Source: DATFXM01 sp035315885 (GTDB taxonomy: Bacteria > Acidobacteriota > Blastocatellia > UBA7656). From it: 64,000 nt of DNA. This document shows positions 1 to 9,464 of the stretch, piece after piece; the stretch's first letter is position 1, and each line of letters opens with the position of its first letter. Position numbers and translations under genes: made by a program. Under the pieces are notes generated by a model. It was not told where the DNA came from and did no database searches. It saw only the letters and a list, made by a program, of their open reading frames with translations. Location: assembly GCA_035315885.1 (NCBI GenBank), contig DATFXM010000194.1, forward strand, positions 1-64,000, in the 5' to 3' direction.

Positions 1-3000
1 GGAGAGATTCTCGAACTGAAGAACACGATCAACGTCATGGTCGATCAGTTGAACGCCTTCGCCTCCGAAGTCACCCGCGTGGCTCGCGAGGTCGGCACCG
101 AAGGCAAACTCGGCGGCCAGGCTCAAGTCCCCGACGTTGCCGGTACCTGGAAAGACCTGACCGACAACGTCAACTCGATGGCGGGTAACCTCACCGCTCA
201 GGTCCGAAACATCGCGGACGTCACTACCGCAGTCGCAAACGGCGACCTCTCTAAGAAGATCACCGTAGACGTGAAGGGCGAGATCCTCGAGCTCAAGAAC
301 ACCATCAATCGAATGGTAGACCAGCTCAACTCGTTTGCTTCGGAAGTCACCCGTGTCGCTCGCGAAGTCGGTACCGAAGGCAAGCTCGGCGGGCAGGCCG
401 ATGTGCGCGGGGTTGGAGGAACCTGGAAGGACCTGACCGACGGCGTAAATTCAATGGCCGGTAACCTGACCGGCCAAGTCAGAAACATCGCCGAGGTCAC
501 TACCGCCGTAGCAAACGGCGACCTCTCGAAGAAGATCACCGTAGACGTGAAGGGAGAAATTCTCGAACTCAAGAATACGATCAACCGAATGGTCGATCAG
601 CTCAATGCGTTCGCTTCAGAAGTCACCCGCGTGGCTCGCGAAGTCGGTACCGAAGGCAAGCTCGGAGGACAGGGCAAGGTGCCTGGAGTCGCCGGAACCT
701 GGAAAGACCTGACCGATAGTGTGAACTTCATGGCCAGCAACCTGACCGCGCAGGTCCGCAACATCGCCGAAGTCACTACCGCGGTCGCAAACGGCGATCT
801 CTCGAAAAAGATTACAGTCGACGTCAAAGGCGAAATCCTCGAGCTCAAGAACACCATCAATCGAATGGTGGACCAGCTCAACGCGTTTGCTTCGGAAGTC
901 ACCCGCGTGGCGCGCGAGGTCGGTACCGAAGGAAAACTTGGAGGTCAGTCACTGGTTACCGGAGTCGCCGGAACCTGGAAGGATCTGACCGACAACGTCA
1001 ACTTCATGGCAGGCAACCTGACGGTTCAGCTCCGAGACGTTTCCAAGGTTGCCACGGCGATCGCCAACGGCGACCTCACGCAGAAGATCACCGTCGACGT
1101 TCGAGGCGAAATTCTGCAGATCAAAGAAGTAATCAACCGAATGGTCGATCAGCTCAACTCGTTTGCTTCCGAAGTCACTCGCGTGGCCCGCGAGGTCGGT
1201 ACCGAAGGCAAGCTGGGAGGCCAGGCGGACGTCCGAGGGGTTGGTGGTACGTGGAAGGACCTGACCGACAACGTAAACTTCATGGCCAGCAACCTGACTG
1301 CACAGGTCCGCAACATCGCCGAAGTCACTACCGCAGTTGCAAACGGCGACCTCTCCAAGAAGATCACCGTTGACGTGAAGGGAGAGATACTCGAGCTCAA
1401 GAACACGATCAACGTCATGGTGGACCAGCTCAATTCCTTCGCGTCCGAGGTCACACGCGTGGCGCGCGAAGTCGGCACGGAGGGTAAGCTGGGCGGTCAG
1501 GCAGACGTGAAGGGCGTCGCCGGAACCTGGAAAGACCTGACCGACAACGTCAACTTCATGGCCGGCAACCTTACCGGGCAGGTGCGCGGCATCGCACGGG
1601 TGGTGACCGCAGTGGCAAATGGAGACCTGAATCGAAAGCTGACCATTGAATCCAAGGGCGAGATCGCAGAGCTTGCAAGCACGATCAACGCTATGACCGA
1701 CACGCTGGCCACCTTCGCCGACCAGGTGACTACGGTCGCGCGCGAGGTCGGCGTCGAAGGCAAGCTCGGAGGACAGGCAAACGTGCCCGGCGCGTACGGC
1801 ACGTGGCGAGATCTCACCGACAACGTCAATCAGCTCGCGGCAAACCTCACGAACCAGGTGCGCGCAATCGCCGAAGTGTCGACCTCGGTGACGCAGGGCG
1901 ACCTCACCCGGTCGATCACCGTCGAAGCGCAAGGTGAGGTTGCGGCTCTCAAAGACAATATCAACGAGATGATCCGCAACCTGAAGGACACGACCCAGAA
2001 GAACACCGAGCAGGACTGGCTCAAGACAAACCTGGCGCGTTTCACCGGGATGCTTCAGGGCCAGCGCGACATGACCACGGTAGCGAACATCATCCTTTCC
2101 GATCTCGCGCCGCTGGTGGACGCCCAGCAGGGCGTCTTCTACGTCAATCAGCCGGATGACGGCACACCGCTGATGAAGCTGTTCGGAGGCTACGCTTACT
2201 CCAACCGCAAGAATCTCTCGAACGAATTCAGTCCGGGAGAAGGACTCGTAGGCCAGTGCGTGCTTGAAAAGAAACGCATACTGCTGACTAACGTCCCAAA
2301 CAACTACATCTACATCTCGTCGGGTCTCGGCGAGGCGCCGCCTTTGAATATCATCGTGCTTCCGGTGCTGTTTGAAGAAGAGGTCAAGGCAGTGATCGAG
2401 CTGGCTTCGTTCAATCGCTTCAGCGAAATCCACATGACGTTCCTCGACACATTGACCGAGAGCATCGGGATCGTGTTGAACACGATTGAGGCCAACTCCC
2501 GCACCGAGCGGTTGCTGATCCAGTCCCAGTCACTTGCATCAGAGCTGCAGAGCCAGCAAGACGAGCTCAAGAAGACCAACGAGCGGCTCGAGCAGCAGGC
2601 TCTCACGCTGAGGGAATCCGAAGAGCGGCTGCGCAGCCAGCAGGAAGAGTTGAGAAAGACAAACGAGGAGCTGAAGGAGAAGGCTACGCTGCTGTCCCAG
2701 CAGAAGGCCGAGGTCGAAGCAAAGAACCGAGAGGTCGAAGAGGCGCGCTGGGCCATGGAAGAAAAGGCCGAGCAGCTCGCGCTGACGTCGAAGTACAAAT
2801 CCGAGTTTGTCGCGAACATGTCTCACGAGCTGAGAACACCGCTCAACAGCATGTTGATTCTGTCTCGCCAGCTCGCGGAAAACAGCGAAGGTACGCTCAC
2901 GTCGAGGCAGGTACAGTTTGCCGAGACAATCTATACGGCGGGAGGTGACCTGCTGTCACTGATCAACGACATTCTGGATTTGTCGAAGATCGAGTCCGGC

Positions 3001-4854
3001 ATGATGGCTATCGAATCCAGCGAGGTGCCATTTGGCGACGTGACCGAGCAGATGCAGCGCAGCTTCCACCAGGTCGCCCAAGACAAAGGGCTCGAGTTTA
3101 CAATCGACGTGGATTCTCACGTACCGCCCTCGATTCTGACCGACCAGAAACGTCTCCAGCAGATTCTGAAGAACCTGCTATCAAACGCGTTCAAGTTCAC
3201 CGAGAAGGGACGAGTCTCGCTGCAGGTAAAAACGGTGGAGCGTCGAGGTCACTTCTCAGCCGACAGCCTGAACACCGCCGATTCGGTGGTCGCCTTCAGC
3301 GTCGCGGATACCGGCATCGGCATTCCCGCCGATAAACAACAAATAATCTTCGAGGCGTTCCAGCAGGCTGACGGAACCACCAGCAGAAAATACGGTGGCA
3401 CCGGGCTGGGCCTTTCCATTAGCCGCGAGATCGCAAGGCTGCTTGGCGGGGAGATACGCGTCACCAGTGTTCCGGGTGAGGGCAGCACGTTTACTTTGTA
3501 CCTCCCGCGTTCACACAAAGCACCATCGGTACTCCAAAGCGCTCGGCTGATTATGGAAGGCAGATCATTCTCCGTAGGTTTGGACAGAGACGAGGCAGCC
3601 GGATTGGCAGAGTACAACGAAGTGATCGAAATCGCCGATGATCGGGCGAACATCGTTCCGGGAGATCGCGTCCTGTTGATAATCGAAGACGATGCGCTGT
3701 TCGCTCAGATTCTGCTGGACCTCGGTCACGAGAAGGGGTTCAAAGGGCTCGTAGCGGCGCGTGGTGATCTTGCGCTCACGCTGGCGAGAAAGTACAAGCC
3801 CGAAGCGATAACGCTGGACATCAAGCTACCGGATCAGGAAGGTTGGACGGTGCTGGACCGTCTGAAGCACGATCACCTCACAAGTCACATTCCCGTTCAC
3901 GTAATAACCGCTTACGAGCAGACTCCGCACCCACGAGCGTTCGGCGCGTTCATGCATTTGCAAAAGCCAGTCTCGCGCGAACAGCTCGCTGATGCCTTCG
4001 ACGAGATTGCGGCGTTTGTCGATCGAAGGGTCAAGCGCCTGCTGGTGGTGGAAGACGACGCCGTGCAGCGAATGAGCATCGTTGAGCTGATAAGCGGCGG
4101 CGATGTGGAAACTACGGCGGCGGCCGACGCGGCGGAGGCTCTGGAAGCGCTTCGCAACGAACAGTTCGATTGTATGGTTCTCGATCTGCGGCTGCCTGAT
4201 ATGACGGGATTTGAGCTCATCGATCGGATTCAGAACGAGCTTCAAAAGACTGAGCTTCCGATCATCATCTACACCGGCAAGGATCTCACCGAACGTGAAG
4301 AGACACAGTTGAAGCAGGTTGCCGATGCGATCGTGGTAAAGGAGGCCAATTCCCCCGAACGACTGCTTGCAGAGACAGCTTTGTTCCTGCACCGAGTCGA
4401 GGCGAACATGCCTGAACCCAAGCGGCGCATGATCCAGCAGGTGATGCGAGAAGATCCGGTTCTTGCGAACCGAAAAGTTCTGATTATCGACGATGACGTT
4501 AGAAACATCTTCGCGCTGGCCAGTGCGCTGGAGAGTTATCAGATGGAGATTCGGCACGCCGAAAACGGGCGTGAGGGAGTCAAGCTGCTTCAGGAGAACT
4601 CGGACATCGATGTCGTGCTGATGGACATAATGATGCCCGAGATGGACGGATACGAGACGATGCGAGCCATTCGCAACATCGAGAAGTTCAGGTCCTTACC
4701 GATAATCGCGTTGACTGCAAAGGCCATGAAGGCCGATCGCGACAAGTGCATTGACGCCGGGGCGTCTGATTACATCTCCAAGCCGCTCGATATAGACCAG
4801 CTCTTGTCGCTGCTGCGAGTGTGGCTGTATCGAAGCAAAGAAGCGCAAGCATGA
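1..4854 (+). CDS. Poly-HAMP hybrid histidine kinase with three receiver domains (5' partial)
   Basis: The reading frame is open from base 1, so the N-terminus lies outside the window; 1617 codons are visible. Order by window codon: about seven 92-residue HAMP-type repeats (13-656), a GAF domain (about 680-830), a coiled coil (about 840-925), HisKA with the phospho-acceptor in SHELRTPLNS at His942, HATPase_c (G boxes VADTGIGIP and GGTGLGLSISREIA), then three receiver domains with candidate phospho-acceptors Asp1273, Asp1395 and Asp1542. The HAMP array plus C-terminal receivers resembles fungal group III (Nik1-type) osmosensing kinases and related bacterial kinases. No membrane segment is seen in the visible part, so it may be cytosolic. 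The stop overlaps the next start (ATGA), which indicates coupling to the CheR-type gene. Signal and target are unknown. Confidence 0.95.
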   Translation, partial: GEILELKNTINVMVDQLNAFASEVTRVAREVGTEGKLGGQAQVPDVAGTWKDLTDNVNSMAGNLTAQVRNIADVTTAVANGDLSKKITVDVKGEILELKNTINRMVDQLNSFASEVTRVAREVGTEGKLGGQADVRGVGGTWKDLTDGVNSMAGNLTGQVRNIAEVTTAVANGDLSKKITVDVKGEILELKNTINRMVDQLNAFASEVTRVAREVGTEGKLGGQGKVPGVAGTWKDLTDSVNFMASNLTAQVRNIAEVTTAVANGDLSKKITVDVKGEILELKNTINRMVDQLNAFASEVTRVAREVGTEGKLGGQSLVTGVAGTWKDLTDNVNFMAGNLTVQLRDVSKVATAIANGDLTQKITVDVRGEILQIKEVINRMVDQLNSFASEVTRVAREVGTEGKLGGQADVRGVGGTWKDLTDNVNFMASNLTAQVRNIAEVTTAVANGDLSKKITVDVKGEILELKNTINVMVDQLNSFASEVTRVAREVGTEGKLGGQADVKGVAGTWKDLTDNVNFMAGNLTGQVRGIARVVTAVANGDLNRKLTIESKGEIAELASTINAMTDTLATFADQVTTVAREVGVEGKLGGQANVPGAYGTWRDLTDNVNQLAANLTNQVRAIAEVSTSVTQGDLTRSITVEAQGEVAALKDNINEMIRNLKDTTQKNTEQDWLKTNLARFTGMLQGQRDMTTVANIILSDLAPLVDAQQGVFYVNQPDDGTPLMKLFGGYAYSNRKNLSNEFSPGEGLVGQCVLEKKRILLTNVPNNYIYISSGLGEAPPLNIIVLPVLFEEEVKAVIELASFNRFSEIHMTFLDTLTESIGIVLNTIEANSRTERLLIQSQSLASELQSQQDELKKTNERLEQQALTLRESEERLRSQQEELRKTNEELKEKATLLSQQKAEVEAKNREVEEARWAMEEKAEQLALTSKYKSEFVANMSHELRTPLNSMLILSRQLAENSEGTLTSRQVQFAETIYTAGGDLLSLINDILDLSKIESGMMAIESSEVPFGDVTEQMQRSFHQVAQDKGLEFTIDVDSHVPPSILTDQKRLQQILKNLLSNAFKFTEKGRVSLQVKTVERRGHFSADSLNTADSVVAFSVADTGIGIPADKQQIIFEAFQQADGTTSRKYGGTGLGLSISREIARLLGGEIRVTSVPGEGSTFTLYLPRSHKAPSVLQSARLIMEGRSFSVGLDRDEAAGLAEYNEVIEIADDRANIVPGDRVLLIIEDDALFAQILLDLGHEKGFKGLVAARGDLALTLARKYKPEAITLDIKLPDQEGWTVLDRLKHDHLTSHIPVHVITAYEQTPHPRAFGAFMHLQKPVSREQLADAFDEIAAFVDRRVKRLLVVEDDAVQRMSIVELISGGDVETTAAADAAEALEALRNEQFDCMVLDLRLPDMTGFELIDRIQNELQKTELPIIIYTGKDLTEREETQLKQVADAIVVKEANSPERLLAETALFLHRVEANMPEPKRRMIQQVMREDPVLANRKVLIIDDDVRNIFALASALESYQMEIRHAENGREGVKLLQENSDIDVVLMDIMMPEMDGYETMRAIRNIEKFRSLPIIALTAKAMKADRDKCIDAGASDYISKPLDIDQLLSLLRVWLYRSKEAQA
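37..1968 (+). repeat. Tandem 276-bp coding repeats (HAMP units)
   Basis: Seven head-to-tail units of exactly 276 bp (92 codons), each beginning at an ATG of the MVDQLN-type motif, at 37, 313, 589, 865, 1141, 1417 and 1693. The central units are very similar at the DNA level; the last is the most diverged (MTDTLATFADQ). The array continues left of base 1. It encodes the poly-HAMP signal-relay rod of the kinase. Confidence 0.95.
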
Positions 4855-5717
4855 GCACAAAAGAAACAGACTCAGGTTTGGAAGAGGTCGAGATAGAGCT
4901 GCTGCTCGAGGGTCTGCATCGTTACTATGGCTACGATTTTCGCCAGTACGAGCCGGGAGCGGTCAGAGTGAGAATCAGGGAGAGCATGATGGCGGGTCGG
5001 ATTCCGACCGTATCGCGATTTCAGGAGAAGGTGCTGCACGAGCCTCCCTTCCTCGACCGATTTCTGCGGGCGTTTTCGGGAAGCGGGTTGTCGATGTTCT
5101 CGGACGCAGGCCTGTATAGAACTTTTCGTTCACGGATCGTGCCGATGTTGAAGACTTATCCGTTCGTCCGGATTTGGTATGCAGGCTGCTCAACCGGCGA
5201 GGAGGTCTATTCACTGGCGATCCTTCTGGAGGAGGAACAAATCTATTCCAGGTGCCGGATCTACGCGACGGACCTGAGCGGCGAGGCGGTCAGGGAAGCT
5301 CGAAAGGGAACGTTCCCCGTTACTCGTTATGAGGAGTATGAGTCGAATTATGGGAAATCCGGGGGCAAGGGTTTGTTTGCGGACTACTGCAAGAAAAAAG
5401 GCAATCGCATGGTCGCGGATCCGAGTCTAAAGAGCCAGATAGTGTTTTCAGAGCACAATCTGGCGACGGATGGCTCCATCAATGAGTTTCAGGTTATTGT
5501 ATGCCGCAACCTGCTTGACAGTTTTAATCAGGCGCTTAAGGAGAGGGTGGACGCTTTGATCTACGAGAGCCTCAGCCGATTCGGAGTTCTTGTGCTCGGC
5601 GCGACTGAAAACATGAGATCGATGCCGCATGAGGGATGCTATGCCACGTTGGATGAGGGTTCCGGCGTGTACCAGAAGATCGTCACTAAGGTTCTGAGCC
5701 GGGCATGCAACCGGTAG
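4851..5717 (+). CDS. CheR-type protein-glutamate O-methyltransferase
   Basis: 288 residues from the ATG overlapping the upstream stop (ATGA); a longer GTG reading from 4821 would run inside the kinase gene and is not preferred. CheR enzymes use SAM to methylate receptor glutamates. Visible are a CheR N-terminal helical part (about 10-75), then the Rossmann part with the SAM-binding motif WYAGCSTGEEVYSLAI and the acidic YATDLS strand. The family motif near EFFRD reads SMFSDAGLY, and the usual NVLIYF reads NLLDSF, so the active site is somewhat divergent. Flanked by two hybrid kinases, it probably belongs to a non-flagellar chemosensory-like or two-component circuit. No receptor or CheB is visible here. 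Confidence 0.88.
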   Translation: MSTKETDSGLEEVEIELLLEGLHRYYGYDFRQYEPGAVRVRIRESMMAGRIPTVSRFQEKVLHEPPFLDRFLRAFSGSGLSMFSDAGLYRTFRSRIVPMLKTYPFVRIWYAGCSTGEEVYSLAILLEEEQIYSRCRIYATDLSGEAVREARKGTFPVTRYEEYESNYGKSGGKGLFADYCKKKGNRMVADPSLKSQIVFSEHNLATDGSINEFQVIVCRNLLDSFNQALKERVDALIYESLSRFGVLVLGATENMRSMPHEGCYATLDEGSGVYQKIVTKVLSRACNR

Positions 5718-5766
5718 CCAAACCTTTCTCAGGGCTCTTACAAACTGTCGTCGTTTTAGAGGCTAG

Positions 5767-8097
5767 ATGTCTACGTCAACACAATTCGAGTCGGCCAGGG
5801 TGAACATACTTCTGGTTGACGACAACGAGAGCAACCTGCTGGCTCTGGAAACGATTCTGGCGGCCGAAGACCGCAATCTGATCAGAGCGGTTTCGGGTGA
5901 CGAGGCGCTACAGTGTCTTCTGAATACCGACGTCGCGGTCATTCTTCTCGACGTCCGCATGCCCGGCATTGACGGATTGGAGACCGCGGAACTAATACGC
6001 GGCCGTAAGAAATCCCGCGACATTCCGATCATTTTCCTGACCGCTTATGAGAGCGGCGACAAGGAAGAGCTTGCCAAGGGTTACTCGCTGGGCGCGGTTG
6101 ACTACTTGATCAAGCCGGCGGATCCCAGCGCGTTGAAGGCGAAAGTCAGCGTCTTCGTGGATCTGTTCAAGAAGACCGAGCAGGTCAAGCAACAGGCCGC
6201 GTTGCTAAAAGAAAAGAATATTCAGCTCGAGAACGCAAATTTTCAGCGTCTCGGCAAACTGGTCGAGCTTGGACAACAACTGACCGCGCAACGCGAGCCT
6301 GAACAACTGCTGCAGCTCTTCTGTGACGCGGCGTGCGACATTGTCGGCGCGAGGTGTGCCTGCGTTACGATACTGGAAGGCGTGGGGCAAACGACGCGTC
6401 ATCTGGTCGGAAGCGGGCTGGATGTTGCCGCGGCAGCGGGCGGCGACATCGTGGCGATTAATCCCGAAAGGTTGAGTGACTTTTCGCGTTCGCAGCCAGT
6501 TCGTCTGCCGTCGAGTGACTCGGCGCGGATCACCAGGGCCTTCCCCGGTCACGCAGTCGGGCGGTCGCTGCTGGCTGCACCGATTACCTTGTCGGACCAG
6601 ACGATCGGATGGTTATACCTCGTAGACAAACTCGAGTCTGATGAGTTCAGCGAAGCGGATGAGCGCCTGGCGATGACATTGACCGGGCAGTTGGCGGTGT
6701 CGTACGAAAACGCGCGGTTGTATGCGGCCGCTCAACGGCACGCGTCGGAACTGCTGCTCGAAGTGTCAGAACGCAAGCAGGCGGAGAAAGAGCGCGAAGT
6801 CCTTCTGGCAAGTGAGAAGGCGGCGCGTGTCGAAGCAGAACGCGCGCAGAGGCTCAGCTCCCAGCTATTGGTGCGCGAGCGAGAGGTCCGCGCGGAAGCA
6901 GAAGCCGCTAATCGATTGAAGGACGAGTTTCTCGCCACTGTCTCGCACGAGTTGCGAACGCCGCTAAACGCGATGCTTGGCTGGGCGACCTTGTTGCGCG
7001 AGAAGAAGCTTGATGAGAACCGTGCAGGCCATGCGGTTGAGACGATCGAGCGGAACGCGAGAACGCTGGCGCGAATTGTCGGAGACATTCTGGACGCCTC
7101 TCGCATTATCACCGGGAAGCTCGGGCTCGATTTGAAACCGGTGGTGTTAAAGAGAGTCATCGAAGCATCCGCCGACGTTCTCAGGCCCGCCGCCGATGCC
7201 AAACGGGTAGAGCTGAATTTGAACCTGCCATTGGACGGCGGCTCGATAGTAATGGGCGACGCGGACCGGCTGCAACAGGTCGTATGGAACCTGCTGTCAA
7301 ACGCGATTAAGTTTACGTCTCCCGAGGGTCGTATCGACGTCTTGTTGAAGCCAATCCAGGGGCACGCCGAGCTGAGGGTGATCGATTCAGGTCAGGGCAT
7401 AAGTCCCGAGTTTTTGCCGTACGTGTTTGACAGATTTCGGCAGGCTGATTCATCGATGAAGCGGTCTCACGGCGGGTTGGGCCTGGGGCTGGCGATTGTG
7501 AGACATCTTGTCGAGCTGCATGGGGGTACGGTCTCGGCGGACAGCGAAGGCAAAGGCTTCGGCGCGACTTTCACGGTGAAGATTCCGCTGGCGTTCCTTG
7601 AAGACACCAGCATCGATGTGTTTACCGCAAGGTCGGTGCCGAGATACGGTGCGCGCGATTCGGGAATCCGTTTCGAGAAGAACAAGAGCCTGGCAGGGTT
7701 GCGAGTGCTGATCATCGATGATGACGAGGACACTCGCGATTTGATCAAGACTATGATCGAGCAGTACGGCGCTGAGTCTCGGCGAGCCGCTACGATCGCG
7801 GAGGCGTTGGTGATCGTAGAGGATTGGAAGCCGAGCATACTGCTGTCGGACATTGGCCTGGCGGGCGAAGACGGTTACGAATTGATCCGGCGGGTCCGGT
7901 TGCTCTCGAGCGAAAAGGGGGGAGACGTTCCGGCAGTTGCGGTGACGGCTTACGCGAGTGTCGAGGATCGACGTCGAGTGCTCGACGCTGGGTTTCAGAG
8001 TCACATCACCAAGCCGGTGGATCAGATTGAGCTGATAGAGACGCTTGTCAGGCTGAAGAGTGCTGACTCACCCATCACCCCGCGGGGCCGACGATAG
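5767..8097 (+). CDS. Hybrid histidine kinase, REC-GAF-HisKA-HATPase-REC
   Basis: 776 residues, starting at an ATG preceded by AGAGG. Order: receiver domain (about 10-130, Asp62 in LLDVRMPG), GAF (about 165-325), coiled coil (about 325-385), HisKA with SHELRTPLNA (His394), HATPase_c (about 495-615, DSGQGISPE and GGLGLGLAIV), and a C-terminal receiver (about 650-765, Asp695 in LSDIGLAGEDG). There is no membrane segment or signal peptide, so it is cytosolic. A receiver at the N-terminus suggests it is itself an output of another kinase, plausibly the poly-HAMP kinase 50 bp beyond the CheR-type gene. All three genes run in the same direction with small gaps, consistent with one phosphorelay operon. 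Confidence 0.93.
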   Translation: MSTSTQFESARVNILLVDDNESNLLALETILAAEDRNLIRAVSGDEALQCLLNTDVAVILLDVRMPGIDGLETAELIRGRKKSRDIPIIFLTAYESGDKEELAKGYSLGAVDYLIKPADPSALKAKVSVFVDLFKKTEQVKQQAALLKEKNIQLENANFQRLGKLVELGQQLTAQREPEQLLQLFCDAACDIVGARCACVTILEGVGQTTRHLVGSGLDVAAAAGGDIVAINPERLSDFSRSQPVRLPSSDSARITRAFPGHAVGRSLLAAPITLSDQTIGWLYLVDKLESDEFSEADERLAMTLTGQLAVSYENARLYAAAQRHASELLLEVSERKQAEKEREVLLASEKAARVEAERAQRLSSQLLVREREVRAEAEAANRLKDEFLATVSHELRTPLNAMLGWATLLREKKLDENRAGHAVETIERNARTLARIVGDILDASRIITGKLGLDLKPVVLKRVIEASADVLRPAADAKRVELNLNLPLDGGSIVMGDADRLQQVVWNLLSNAIKFTSPEGRIDVLLKPIQGHAELRVIDSGQGISPEFLPYVFDRFRQADSSMKRSHGGLGLGLAIVRHLVELHGGTVSADSEGKGFGATFTVKIPLAFLEDTSIDVFTARSVPRYGARDSGIRFEKNKSLAGLRVLIIDDDEDTRDLIKTMIEQYGAESRRAATIAEALVIVEDWKPSILLSDIGLAGEDGYELIRRVRLLSSEKGGDVPAVAVTAYASVEDRRRVLDAGFQSHITKPVDQIELIETLVRLKSADSPITPRGRR

Positions 8098-8401
8098 CAA
8101 AGCCCTGTACATCGTCCAGACGCAGATATAGCCGCTCGAAGCTTGCCGTCGGCAGGTGATTCGAATAGTGCTCTACCGAAACGTCACTCAGCTCGATGAC
8201 TTCCGGCGGCAACTCTATCTCAGGGCGCTCGCCGCCGTGATTCAATAACCCCTGAATAAACGCAAATCCGGGACGGCCCCTAACCACTCCGAATGACGTG
8301 TACAAAACCAGGTGGCCAAACGTCGTAGCACCGTTCCCGGAAAGTGAGGACTTGATCAGGACGATCAAAGGGTCGCTGGAAGCACTCTTGCCTGAGTCCA
8401 T
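8075..8401 (-). CDS. Conserved-looking small protein of unknown function
   Basis: 108 residues from the ATG at 8401, chosen because GGAGGT lies 5 nt upstream; a start 7 codons earlier lacks this signal. The product is soluble-looking, with alternating strand-like segments (FGHLVLYTSFGVVRG, ERLYLRLDDVQGFAIVG), and no signal peptide or membrane helix. Its 3' end overlaps the end of the convergent hybrid-kinase gene by 23 bp. I recognise no family. The good ribosome-binding site and plausible composition support a real gene. Confidence 0.6.
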   Translation of the reverse strand: MDSGKSASSDPLIVLIKSSLSGNGATTFGHLVLYTSFGVVRGRPGFAFIQGLLNHGGERPEIELPPEVIELSDVSVEHYSNHLPTASFERLYLRLDDVQGFAIVGPAG

Positions 8402-8448
8402 TCGGGACCTCCGCGGTGTCATAAGCCACCAATACTAAAGATTGACTT

Positions 8449-8605
8449 GCTAATAGTAAATGTTCAGCGACTAATAGTGAACCAATTGTTCGAGGACCTA
8501 GTGAGTTGGCGTTGTCCCCGCTAGACATAATTAAGTAAGACGGGACAACACCAACTCAGTGGCGGGCGTCTCTATTTACTATTCACTGATCACCATTTAC
8601 TATTC
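8449..8605. repeat. Nested palindrome of short repeats (TTTACTATT family)
   Basis: Outer arms 8449-8483 (two TAATAGT units) and 8571-8605 (two TTTACTATT units) are imperfect reverse complements. An inner pair, 8503-8519 and 8541-8557 (GAGTTGGCGTTGTCCC against GGGACAACACCAACTC), matches at all but about one position, with a 21-nt loop. The block fills the gap before uppP and reaches to within 5 bp of its start codon. A fragment of the same TTTACTATT motif recurs near 56779. Confidence 0.7.
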
Positions 8606-8609
8606 CCGA

Positions 8610-9464
8610 ATGTCTATAATCAGCGCGATTCTCTTGGGCTTGATTCAAGGCCTCACCGAATTCATTCCTATCAGCAGCACCGCCCATCTGACTGTTGCCG
8701 GAAAACTGATGGGCTTGATCGACCCGCAGCATCCCGACCAGTGGACGGCGTTCATCGCGGTCATACAACTCGGAACTCTTATCGCAGTCTTTGCCTACTT
8801 CTGGTCAGACCTCATAAAAATCGTCGCAGGATTTGTGTCGGCAAATCTCGCAAGGTTCAAAAAGACCGATGCAACCGAAGAGCACAAGCTCTATTCGAAG
8901 CTGGGCTGGCTGATCATCATCGGGACCGTTCCGGTCGGACTGGTGGGACTTCTGTTTAGACATCAAATCGAGGGCGCGCTGACCAAGGATCTCCGGGTGA
9001 TCGCTGGAAGTCTGATAGGCCTTGCGATAGTTCTGACGATAGCTGAGATGGTAGGCCGGCAAAGACACGACTTCGAACATCTTGCAACGCGCGACGCCGT
9101 GATTGTCGGGTGCGCGCAGGTGTTTGCGCTGGTGCCCGGCTCTTCGCGATCGGGGAGCACGATAGCCGGTGGACTGTTTTCAGGCCTTAAGCGCGAGACC
9201 GCCGCCAGATTCTCCTTCCTTCTTTCGATTCCGGCGGTGGCCGCTAGCGGACTGTTGGAGCTTCCCAAGGCGCTGCACTCGATCGGACACGGTTGGCTTC
9301 AAATCGTGGTGGCGACTATAGTAGCGGGAGTCTCAGGATACGCTTCGATAGCTTTCTTGTTGCGGTTCCTTCAGCGTCACACAACATATGCGTTTGTTGC
9401 GTACAGAATCGCCCTTGGGGTTCTGCTGATCGTACTGCTTAGCTCGAACCGAATCGCGCCGTGA
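8610..9464 (+). CDS. uppP: Undecaprenyl-diphosphatase
   Basis: 284 residues from the ATG at 8610; an upstream in-frame start would translate the repeat block and is rejected. UppP/BacA dephosphorylates undecaprenyl pyrophosphate to recycle the lipid carrier for peptidoglycan and O-antigen, and its loss increases bacitracin sensitivity. Family signatures are present: GLIQGLTEFIPISSTAHL near the N-terminus and PGSSRSGSTIAGG in the second half. About eight hydrophobic segments are visible, so it is an integral inner-membrane protein of normal family length. Its TGA directly abuts the stop codon of the convergent S26-like gene with no spacer. Confidence 0.96.
   Translation: MSIISAILLGLIQGLTEFIPISSTAHLTVAGKLMGLIDPQHPDQWTAFIAVIQLGTLIAVFAYFWSDLIKIVAGFVSANLARFKKTDATEEHKLYSKLGWLIIIGTVPVGLVGLLFRHQIEGALTKDLRVIAGSLIGLAIVLTIAEMVGRQRHDFEHLATRDAVIVGCAQVFALVPGSSRSGSTIAGGLFSGLKRETAARFSFLLSIPAVAASGLLELPKALHSIGHGWLQIVVATIVAGVSGYASIAFLLRFLQRHTTYAFVAYRIALGVLLIVLLSSNRIAP

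Noticed and set aside
949..2433. Long antisense open frame (494 codons) opposite the HAMP array
   Set aside because: It mirrors the codon periodicity of the repeated HAMP units on the other strand, shows repeated composition every 92 codons and no recognisable domain or ribosome-binding site.
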